From positions 1 to 12,424 of the forward strand of contig DATFXF010000166.1 of NCBI GenBank assembly GCA_035258565.1: DNA of 12,424 nt, written 5' to 3'. This stretch comes from DATFXF01 sp035258565 (GTDB lineage: Bacteria; Acidobacteriota; Terriglobia; Acidiferrales; UBA7541). The notes below the pieces were generated by a model. The model had not been told where the DNA came from and made no database searches. It saw only the letters and a list, made by a program, of their open reading frames with translations. Below are positions 6,691 to 12,269 of this stretch, piece after piece. Position numbers and translations under genes: made by a program. How positions within the stretch are numbered: position 1 is the first letter of the stretch; each line of letters starts with the position of its first letter.

Positions 6691-6710
6691 CCACGTGGGG
6701 CTACGTGGGG
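6691..6710. repeat. Helically phased direct repeat containing a CACGTG palindrome
   Basis: CCACGTGGGG (6691-6700) is followed at once by CTACGTGGGG (6701-6710), a 10-base step, close to one DNA turn. The first copy is part of the perfect palindrome CCCACGTGGG (6690-6699). The pair ends 8 bases upstream of the -35 box of the permease promoter, where activator sites usually lie. It also lies in front of the divergent gene at 6829. Confidence 0.55.
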
Positions 6711-6739
6711 TACTATCTAACTTCCCAAGGCGCTCGCTT

Positions 6740-6784
6740 CCGTGCTTCGCCGCGGAGCTGCGGCAACACCGGAGCACGGCGAAG
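6740..6784 (+). repeat. Two mutually exclusive stems upstream of the membrane-protein gene
   Basis: CCGTGCT (6740-6746) can pair with AGCACGG (6773-6779), and CTTCGCCG (6745-6752) with CGGCGAAG (6777-6784). The arms overlap, so only one stem can form fully at a time. They lie 45-89 bases before the ATG at 6829. A switching leader RNA is conceivable, but no promoter upstream is clear on this strand. Confidence 0.4.
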
Positions 6785-6828
6785 AATCTCAACAGGGAGG
6801 CGAAGCCCGCAGCCCTCCTTCTTTCGCT

Positions 6829-7776
6829 ATGCTGAAGCTCGGAGTCGCGATCACGGTTGCAACGCTGGCCATCCTCGTTGCCGAATTTCTGCGCCGGCAC
6901 TCGCGGCCGCTGCCAGCGTATGGCTGGCTCGGTCTGGTAGCGCTCGCAGCCGCCGAGTGGCTGATGTTCCGCGGCGTCGAGCCGGTGGCGACGTATTTCA
7001 CGCCCATCGCCTGGACGGCGTACATCCTGGTGGCCGACGCCGCCGTGCTGGCCATCCGCGATCATTCTCGCCTGCGCAACGCGCCCCGCGAGTTCGCCCA
7101 AGTGGCCGTGCTTTCGGTGCCTCTCTGGCTCGTCTTCGAGGCCTACAACCTGCGCCTCGACAATTGGACCTACACCGGGCTACCGCTCGACTGGCTGGCC
7201 AGCGGGATTGGCTACGCGTGGTCCTTCGCCACGATCACTCCGGCGATCTTCGTCACTGCAGACTTGGTCGAATCGCTGGGCTGGTTTCGACAGCCCGCGC
7301 GGCCGTTGAAGTTCTCCCCAATGGCCAAGCGCGGGAGCATCGCGCTGGGCGCGCTGCTGCTGACAGTGCCCCTGGCAATTCCAAAACATCTCGCGGCGCA
7401 CTTGTTCGCGCTAGTGTGGTTGGGATTCATTTTCCTGCTCGATCCAATCAATCATCACCTCGGTCTGCCATCGCTCGTGGCTGACCTCGAACAGGGGCGG
7501 CGCGGGCGGCTGTACTCCTTGCTGGTTTCGGGTTGGGTCTGCGGTTGGCTCTGGGAGTTTTGGAATTATTGGTCTTCGTCGAAGTGGCACTACGTCTTCC
7601 CGATGTTCCGGCAGTGGAAAATCTTTGAAATGCCCGCCCCGGGCTATCTGGGCTTTCTCCCCTTTGCATTGGAATGCTTCACCATGTACGTCTTTGCGGC
7701 GGGGCTCCTGGGCTGGAAGCCCATATCGCCGCAGGAGGTCGACCAGCGCGCCACGCGCACGGCATGGTCCAAATGA
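6829..7776 (+). CDS. Polytopic membrane protein, about nine helices, function unknown
   Basis: I do not recognise this 315-residue protein. Hydrophobic stretches lie near residues 3-20, 32-48, 55-75, 92-107, 122-145, 170-185, 188-205, 228-245 and 272-295. Conserved-looking polar and aromatic motifs sit at or inside the membrane: YFTPIAWTAYILVAD (56-70), FEAYNLRLDNWTYTGLP (103-119), DPINHH (205-210) and the striking WLWEFWNYWSSSKWHY (240-255). Such clustered Trp, His, Asn and Glu suggest an enzyme or lipid/isoprenoid-handling protein rather than a transporter; that is inference. The ATG at 6829 directly starts the first helix. It has no ribosome binding site, and CCTCCTT lies 9-15 bases upstream. 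It is translationally coupled (ATGA) to the TPR gene behind it and divergent from the permease operon. Confidence 0.8.
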   Translation: MLKLGVAITVATLAILVAEFLRRHSRPLPAYGWLGLVALAAAEWLMFRGVEPVATYFTPIAWTAYILVADAAVLAIRDHSRLRNAPREFAQVAVLSVPLWLVFEAYNLRLDNWTYTGLPLDWLASGIGYAWSFATITPAIFVTADLVESLGWFRQPARPLKFSPMAKRGSIALGALLLTVPLAIPKHLAAHLFALVWLGFIFLLDPINHHLGLPSLVADLEQGRRGRLYSLLVSGWVCGWLWEFWNYWSSSKWHYVFPMFRQWKIFEMPAPGYLGFLPFALECFTMYVFAAGLLGWKPISPQEVDQRATRTAWSK

Positions 7777-8726
7777 AAAACTCCTTGTGCCCGTTATGGT
7801 TGTTCATCGCCAGTGCCTTGCTCCCCGCGCCTGCCCGCGCCGAGAAGTTGCATCTTCCGCCCGAGGCGACCCAGGGCCTAGAGAAGCTCTACGGAGGCGA
7901 ACCCGACGCCGCGATCGAACGCTTCCGCCAGATCCAGAAACGTCAACCCGACCACCCGCTCGGTTACCTGCTCGAAGCCAACGCGCGCTGGTGGAAGATC
8001 TACTGCGAGGCCTGCGAACTCAAGTGGAACACCATCGACGCGTGGCACCGGGCACGACAACCGGACGATGACGCGTATCTGAGGCTTGCCGATAAAGCGG
8101 TCCAGCTTGCCGAAGCCCGTGTCGAAAAGGACGATTTGGCGGAAATGCACTTCTACGCGGGGACGGGCTGGCTGCTCCGCGCGCGGCTGCTCGGCTTACG
8201 CGACGACCGCCGCGGCACGGCCCGCGCGGGCGTGAAGGCGCGCGCCCATCTGCGGCGTGCCCTCGAGCTGGATCCGGGCCTCGCCGACGCCAACACGGGT
8301 CTGGGGCTCTACAACTACTACGCGGACACGCTCTCGGCGATGGCCAAGGCCCTGCGCTTCTTCATGGGCATCCCAGGCGGCAACAAGCGCGAGGGTATCC
8401 GGCAGCTCGAAATCGCCATGAGCAAGGGCGAACTAACCGCCGTCGAAGCGCGGTTTTATCTGGCCAAGAACCTCCGCAACTATGACCACCAGTACGAGCG
8501 CGCCGCCGCACTGCTCGAGCCACTTGTCGCGAAGCACCCACAAAACCCCATCTTTCTCCTGATCCTGGGGGACATCCAGGCCAAACTGAGCCGCGGAGAA
8601 CAGGCTGCGAAAAGCTTCGGCGCCGCTCGCAAAGCCACCGTGCTCGATGAACGCTGCACGGCCCGGGTCCGGCAACTTGCGCAGGCGGCCCTCACCGCAC
8701 TCCAGGCGCACCGGACCTCGAACTGA
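7773..8726 (+). CDS. Exported tetratricopeptide-repeat (TPR) protein
   Basis: The 317-residue protein has a clear signal peptide (MKNSLCPLWLFIASALLPAP, cleavage likely after ARA at 21-23), so it works in the periplasm or at the envelope. TPR-like helix pairs follow: about 31-68 (GLEKLYGGEPDAAIERFRQI), 150-185 (ARAHLRRALELDPGLADANTG), 205-240 and 241-283 (AALLEPLVAKHPQNPIF, ILGDIQAKLSRGEQAAKSF). The stretch at 70-90 with two cysteines (YCEACELKWN) is not TPR-like. TPR proteins usually scaffold other proteins, and nothing here looks catalytic. The ATG overlaps the upstream membrane-protein stop by four bases and has no ribosome binding site of its own, so expression probably depends on the upstream gene. 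An ATG nine bases earlier is possible but would lengthen the signal peptide slightly. Confidence 0.88.
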   Translation: MKNSLCPLWLFIASALLPAPARAEKLHLPPEATQGLEKLYGGEPDAAIERFRQIQKRQPDHPLGYLLEANARWWKIYCEACELKWNTIDAWHRARQPDDDAYLRLADKAVQLAEARVEKDDLAEMHFYAGTGWLLRARLLGLRDDRRGTARAGVKARAHLRRALELDPGLADANTGLGLYNYYADTLSAMAKALRFFMGIPGGNKREGIRQLEIAMSKGELTAVEARFYLAKNLRNYDHQYERAAALLEPLVAKHPQNPIFLLILGDIQAKLSRGEQAAKSFGAARKATVLDERCTARVRQLAQAALTALQAHRTSN

Positions 8727-8781
8727 GCCTGGCCTGCATCTCTCTTCTCAGAAGGTTCCAAGGGAAAGCGTTGTACAGGCA

Positions 8782-8795
8782 GTAGCCTAGGCTAC
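8782..8795. repeat. Perfect 14-base palindrome between convergent genes
   Basis: GTAGCCTAGGCTAC reads identically on both strands. It lies in the 84-base gap between the convergent TPR gene (stop 8726) and lipA (stop 8811). It is short for a terminator (5-bp stem if a 4-base loop forms) and lacks a T-run. The core GCCTAGGC is shared with the palindrome at 1290-1301, which is also in a convergent gap. Confidence 0.7.
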
Positions 8796-8810
8796 CCGTG
8801 AGGAGTCTCG

Positions 8811-9731
8811 CTAACTGCGGGCAGCCTGCTCTTGCTCGAAGGCGTGATAGGAGGAGCGGACCAGCGGTCCGGACTCGACGTGCTTGAAGCCCATCTGCTC
8901 ACCCAGGCGCTTGAACTCAGCGAACTCGTCCGGGTGGACGAAACGCACAACGGGCAGATGGTCGCGGGTCGGCTGGAGATACTGACCGAGCGTGAGAATG
9001 TCGGTGCCCTGTGTGACTAGGTCCGTCATCGTGGTGAGGACTTCTTCGCGCGTCTCGCCCAGGCCGAGCATCAGGCCGGTCTTCGTGGGCATCTCTGGCG
9101 CCAGGGTTTTCGCCATGCGCAGCAATCCGAGCGAGCGCTCGTAGACCGCGCCCCGGCGCACCTGGCGGTAGAGTCGCGGAACGGTCTCGGTGTTGTGATT
9201 GAGCACGTCCGGCTGCGCGGCCACGACCGTCTCGAGCGCTGACCATAGGCCACGAAAGTCAGGGATCAGGACCTCCACCTTGCAACCGGGCACGCGCCGG
9301 CGAATCTCTTCGATGGTGCGCGCGAAGATGCCCGCGCCGCCGTCCAGTTGGTCATCGCGGTTCACCGAGGTCACCACCACGTATCGCAAGCCCATCTTCT
9401 CGACGGCTTCAGCCACGCGCCGCGGCTCGTCCGCGTCGGGCGGGCCCACGGGCTTGCCGGAAGGCACAGCGCAGAAGCCGCAGGCTCGCGTGCAGACATT
9501 GCCGAGGATCATGAATGTCGCGGTGCGGTGCTCCCAGCACTCCCCCATATTGGGGCAGCGCGCGCTCTCGCATACCGTGTTCAGGTCGAGCGTGCGCATG
9601 ATGCGCTTCAGGTCCTGGTAATTCGGACCGCCAAAGAACCGCACGCGGAGCCACGGCGGGCGGGGACGCGACTCTGGTGGCGGAACAGAAGAGACCAGCG
9701 AGTTGGAGAGAATCTGGAAGGGCGAAGCCAT
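8811..9731 (-). CDS. lipA: Lipoyl synthase (radical SAM)
   Basis: This 306-residue enzyme inserts two sulfur atoms into protein-bound octanoyl chains, making the lipoyl cofactor of 2-oxoacid dehydrogenases and the glycine cleavage system in the cytoplasm. Both iron-sulfur cluster sites are complete: the auxiliary site C54, C59, C65 (CESARCPNMGEC) and the radical-SAM site C80-x3-C84-x2-C87 (CTRACGFC). The C-terminal RSSYHA (292-297) supplies the serine that ligates the auxiliary cluster. Other signatures are TSVNRDD, NHNTETVPRLY and TKTGLMLGLGE. Length is normal. The ATG at 9731 is preferred over an in-frame TTG at 9746 because the candidate promoter would start transcripts at about 9746. No ribosome binding site is evident. 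The gene is divergent from lpxC; lipB is not in the window. Confidence 0.97.
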   Translation of the reverse strand: MASPFQILSNSLVSSVPPPESRPRPPWLRVRFFGGPNYQDLKRIMRTLDLNTVCESARCPNMGECWEHRTATFMILGNVCTRACGFCAVPSGKPVGPPDADEPRRVAEAVEKMGLRYVVVTSVNRDDQLDGGAGIFARTIEEIRRRVPGCKVEVLIPDFRGLWSALETVVAAQPDVLNHNTETVPRLYRQVRRGAVYERSLGLLRMAKTLAPEMPTKTGLMLGLGETREEVLTTMTDLVTQGTDILTLGQYLQPTRDHLPVVRFVHPDEFAEFKRLGEQMGFKHVESGPLVRSSYHAFEQEQAARS

Positions 9732-9752
9732 CAGCGTAGCCGGCAAGAAGCC

Positions 9753-9781
9753 ATTCTACGCGGTCACAAAGAGGCAGACAA
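9753..9781 (-). promoter_or_regulatory. Candidate lipA promoter
   Basis: On the minus strand TTGTCT (plus 9776-9781, four of six) and TAGAAT (plus 9753-9758, five of six) stand 17 bases apart. The expected start near 9746 leaves a leader of about 15 bases before the lipA ATG at 9731. Confidence 0.5.
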
Positions 9782-9957
9782 GTTGGCGTAGCGCGACGTA
9801 GTCACCGGTTCGCCAGCCAAGAGATGCGTCGCGATAGGCCCCAAGGAAACCAAACGGCGTGCCAACGACTCCCGGGGTCCAAAGTCGCAGTGACGACACA
9901 GAGCTAGGAGCATTTTATTGTAATTTTGCCACATAACCCGGATTCTGGGCGAGAGAT
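9782..9957. other. Intergenic stretch without identified features
   Basis: Between the candidate lipA promoter and the lpxC promoter region I see no gene, strong repeat or RNA. The last part (about 9910-10000) is markedly AT-rich compared with the rest of the window, as expected near a promoter. A 66-codon minus-strand frame crosses it but has no protein-like features. Confidence 0.5.
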
Positions 9958-9971
9958 TTGACATTAAGTTA

Positions 9972-9998
9972 TTGAAAATAAAACGGTAAATTTATAAT
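9972..9998 (+). promoter_or_regulatory. Candidate lpxC promoter in an AT-rich island
   Basis: A perfect TATAAT at 9993-9998 has TTGAAA (9972-9977, five of six) 15 bases upstream, a short but usable spacing. A perfect TTGACA at 9958-9963 is 29 bases from that TATAAT, too far to pair with it, and has no good -10 of its own. Transcription would start near 10005, 28 bases before the lpxC start. Confidence 0.5.
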
Positions 9999-10032
9999 TG
10001 TTAGGCCCCAGAAATGCGGGAATTCACCCTCC

Positions 10033-10935
10033 TTGTCATACCAAACCACAATCGAGCACCAAGTCGAAGTTGAAGGGGTCGGCTTGCACACCGCCGTGCG
10101 TTGCCGCTTGCGGCTGCTTCCGGCGCCAGCAGATACTGGAATCGTTTTCCGCCGAGTGGACCTGGACAACTTCGAGATTGAGGCCCACGTGCGCAACGTG
10201 GCCCGGGTGAGCTATGCCACCAGCCTGATGAAGAAGGGCGTGCTGCTGTTAACCACCGAGCATCTGCTCGCCGCGCTGTACTCCTGCGGCGTGGACAACG
10301 TCTATGTGGAGCTCGACGCGCTCGAGGTGCCCATCCTAGACGGCTCAGCACAGCCCTTCATCGAGATGTTAACCCAAGCCGGGCTCCGCAAGCTGCGGCG
10401 ACGGCGGCGCTTCCTCAAAGTGTTGCGACCACTCGAAATCGCCGATGGCGACCGCCGCATCGGGATCTACCCGGCCGAAGACTTCTACGTACGCTGCTAC
10501 ATTGACTTCGCCCACCCCTTGGTCGGCCGGCAGGAAGTCGAGCTGCTGGTGAACCGTGAGGCCTTCTGCCACCTGCTGGCGCGGGCGCGCACATTTGGTT
10601 TCCTCGACGACGTGGAGCGCCTCCGGGCGATCGGCCTGATCCGCGGCGGCTCACTCGAAAACGCCATCGTGCTTACTCGCGACGGTATCCTGAACGGGGA
10701 GTTGCGTTTCGCGGACGAGTTCGGCCGGCACAAGGCACTCGATCTGATTGGCGACCTTGCGCTGGTCGGTCGGCCGCTTAAAGCGCTTGTCGTGGCTCAC
10801 AAGGCGGGCCACGCGCTGCACACCCAGTTGGTCACGCGCCTGCTGGCCAATGCTTCGCTCTGGACAGAAACCTCGCTCGAGGCTGCCACGGGGTTGCCTG
10901 CGACTGCTCCCGACGCAGTTCACGCCAGCCAATAG
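10033..10935 (+). CDS. lpxC: UDP-3-O-acyl-N-acetylglucosamine deacetylase
   Basis: LpxC is the zinc deacetylase that commits UDP-3-O-acyl-GlcNAc to lipid A synthesis in the cytoplasm, so this cell makes an LPS-type outer membrane. The 300-residue protein shows GVGLHT, PAPADTGIVFRRVDL, TTEHLLAAL with E76 and zinc ligand H77, ARTFGF, SLENAIVL, DEFGRHKALDLIGDL with zinc ligands H233 and D237, and KAGHALH with catalytic H260. Its length is close to the family norm. No ATG fits: an ATG at 10014 is out of frame and soon stops, whereas TTG at 10033 gives the expected N-terminus (MSYQTTIEHQVEVEGVGLHT). There is no ribosome binding site; instead CCTCCTT (10028-10034) overlaps the start. Downstream, glmU has been separated from it by element relics. 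Confidence 0.96.
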   Translation: MSYQTTIEHQVEVEGVGLHTAVRCRLRLLPAPADTGIVFRRVDLDNFEIEAHVRNVARVSYATSLMKKGVLLLTTEHLLAALYSCGVDNVYVELDALEVPILDGSAQPFIEMLTQAGLRKLRRRRRFLKVLRPLEIADGDRRIGIYPAEDFYVRCYIDFAHPLVGRQEVELLVNREAFCHLLARARTFGFLDDVERLRAIGLIRGGSLENAIVLTRDGILNGELRFADEFGRHKALDLIGDLALVGRPLKALVVAHKAGHALHTQLVTRLLANASLWTETSLEAATGLPATAPDAVHASQ

Positions 10936-10994
10936 CCAGCCGCTGCTGGTTTCGCAGGCGGCCCGGCTAGCAATTCTTTCCTGCGACGGCTGGC
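10935..10994 (+). repeat. Long stem-loop at the lpxC stop
   Basis: GCCAGCCG (10935-10942) pairs with CGGCTGGC (10987-10994), and TCGCAGG (10952-10958) pairs with CCTGCGA (10980-10986). The right-hand arms are adjacent, so this is a 15-bp stem with one 9-base bulge on the left side and a 21-base loop. It starts at the last base of the lpxC stop codon. No T-run follows, so it is either an RNA-stabilising or Rho-type 3' end, or an end structure of the neighbouring mobile relic. Confidence 0.55.
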
Positions 10995-11001
10995 CGATCG
11001 C

Positions 11002-11179
11002 CAGAGCGTAACCAGTAGCCTCCATTCTCACACGGGCTGGACCCGAAAGGACGGCGTAGAACACTAGGGGCCTCACCGTTCGCGTGTTCCAATCGGCACT
11101 CGGTAACTTCGCCTGTCTGCGAATCCAGCATCGCAATTTGCTGCAAGCGCGAATGATAGTCACAGCGAATAATGAGCAT
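11002..11179 (-). pseudogene. IS110-like transposase, 5' remnant with frameshift
   Basis: From ATG at 11179 the frame reads MLIIRCDYHSRLQQIAMLDS and then QTGEVTECRLEHANGEA. After one extra base in a G/C run (plus 11067-11070) it continues in the next frame as VFYAVLSGPARVRMEATGYAL. This is the N-terminus of the IS110 transposase family, which has an RNase-H-like DEDD catalytic domain: the first acidic residue is D7 in CDYH and the second the E in MEATG. Full-length proteins have 300-400 residues; here about 60 remain, and similarity stops near 11002. The start has a strong GGAGGAAAGGAG, partly held in a hairpin loop. IS110 elements use a bridge RNA encoded beside this gene to choose target and donor DNA, so part of its locus might survive upstream (11180-11276). 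Confidence 0.75.
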
Positions 11180-11180
11180 C

Positions 11181-11202
11181 GCTCGGCTCCTTTCCTCCGA
11201 GC
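11181..11202 (-). promoter_or_regulatory. Hairpin holding the ribosome binding site of the IS110-like gene
   Basis: On the minus strand GCTCGG (plus 11197-11202) and CCGAGC (plus 11181-11186) form a perfect 6-bp stem around the 10-base loop AGGAAAGGAG. The purine-rich ribosome binding site is thus in the loop, and the ATG starts one base after the stem. Such a hairpin can limit translation of a transposase. Confidence 0.5.
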
Positions 11203-11276
11203 CTTGGCCGATAACTGCAACCAAGTCTACTCGGCTGGGAGGAACGACGTTATGCAATCAATTTGAGATTTGTTGT

Positions 11277-12269
11277 ATGCTTCGTTTGATGTTCCGCACA
11301 TATTCACTCCGGCTGAAGCCGACAGTGCGGCAAACGCGGCAACTGAACGCCGCGCTCACGATTTGCTGCGACCTCTACAACGCCGCCCTCCAGGAGCGCC
11401 GCGAGGCTTGGAGAACGCAGCGCAGGAGCATCTCCTACCCGATGCAGTGCCGGCAGCTGACCGAACTGCGCCCCGAAGACCCCGGCATCCGCGCTATTCC
11501 GGTCGACCTCGCACGCGAGCCGCTGCGCCGGGTTCGGCGCGCGTTTGCGGGATTCTTCCGTCGCGTCAAGGCCGGACAGAAGCCCGGATACTCGCGTTTC
11601 CGCTCGCGGGAACGCTATAGCTCGCTGGCCATTCACGCACCCAACTTCCGCATCGAGGGTCAGACTCTGCTGGTCTCCACTTTGGGCGGATTTCGGTTCC
11701 AGGCCCACCGGGAGCTGCGCGGCGTGCCCAAGTCCTTGACTCTCGTGGCCAGCGGCAAGAAGTGGCTCGGCCGCGTGGTCTTGGATACTGGTCCGGCTCC
11801 TGAGAGACGCGCGGTGAACACAGACGTGGGCATCGATGTCGGCCTTTCCTCGTTCGCGGTTCTTTCCGACGGCAGCGACGTTCCGAACCCGCGATTCCTC
11901 CGGAAATCAGAAGAGGAAATCGCCCGATGCAGTCGCAGCCTGGCCAGGAAGCAGCGCGGTTCGAGAAACCGGTCGGAAGCTAGGTTGGCGTTGCGCCGGG
12001 CCTATGAGAGGGTCGCCAGGAGAGGACGCGCCGGTGAACCCCCGCAACACGACCCAGGCGTGCTCGGCGTGCGGCCGACGGGTGGAGAAATCCCTTGCGG
12101 ACCGCTGGCATGCTTGCGAGTGCGGTTGTCGGTCAGTCGCGACCATAACGCCGCCCTGAACATCCTTGCGCTCGGTAGGAGCGCTGCGGGGCTTCAGCCC
12201 CCAGAAGTCCGAAGCTGGAACACTACCCAGAATACCTCCTTATGCCTGCATCCGATTTCGCTGTCGTAG
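11277..12269 (+). pseudogene. tnpB: TnpB (IS200/IS605-type RNA-guided nuclease) with internal deletion and frameshifts
   Basis: TnpB is an RNA-guided DNA nuclease from IS200/IS605/IS1341-type elements. From ATG 11277 (or 11289) the protein reads FRTYSLRLKPTVRQTRQL and then LYNAALQERREAW, GFFRRVKAGQKPGYSRFR and GIDVGLSSFAVLSDG, where D187 is the first RuvC aspartate. After AYERVA (about 12018) the RuvC-II segment with its Glu, some 90 residues, is missing. The zinc-finger part (VNPRNTTQACSACGRR, WHACECGC) is then in another frame, from about 12034 to 12128. Losing one base near 12129 returns to the first frame at SVSRDHNAALNILALGR, which carries the third RuvC aspartate. The apparently continuous 331-codon frame is therefore a mosaic, and nuclease activity is not expected. 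No tnpA is present. The frame runs on to 12269, inside glmU, but homology ends near 12204. Confidence 0.88.
12184..12204 (+). ncRNA. Possible end of the TnpB guide-RNA (omega RNA) scaffold
   Basis: CTG (12184-12186) and CAG (12202-12204) flank the arms GGGGC (12188-12192) and GCCCC (12197-12201), which close a TTCA loop. Only one base is bulged. In TnpB elements the guide RNA covers the 3' end of tnpB and the right element end. It finishes in a GC-rich hairpin followed by the guide taken from flanking DNA. Position and shape fit. The true end cannot be fixed from one copy. Confidence 0.35.

Noticed and set aside
6417..7484. Plus-strand open frame of 355 codons spanning the divergent promoter region
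   Set aside because: It starts inside the permease gene on the opposite strand and ends out of frame within the membrane-protein gene; the composition is Arg/Ser/Ala shadow-like.
9764..9964. 66-codon minus-strand frame between lipA and lpxC
   Set aside because: No ribosome binding site and no similarity or composition suggesting a protein; it crosses the candidate lipA promoter.
10651..11220. 189-codon minus-strand frame over the lpxC 3' half and the IS110 relic
   Set aside because: Only its segment with the MEATGYAL motif is meaningful, as the frameshifted part of the IS110 remnant. The rest is antisense to lpxC.
11084..11266. Short plus-strand frame ending MQSI with a purine-rich GGGAGG upstream of its inner ATG at 11252
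   Set aside because: From the inner ATG only four codons remain before a stop; the longer frame is antisense to the IS110 relic. At most it is a leader peptide and cannot be supported.
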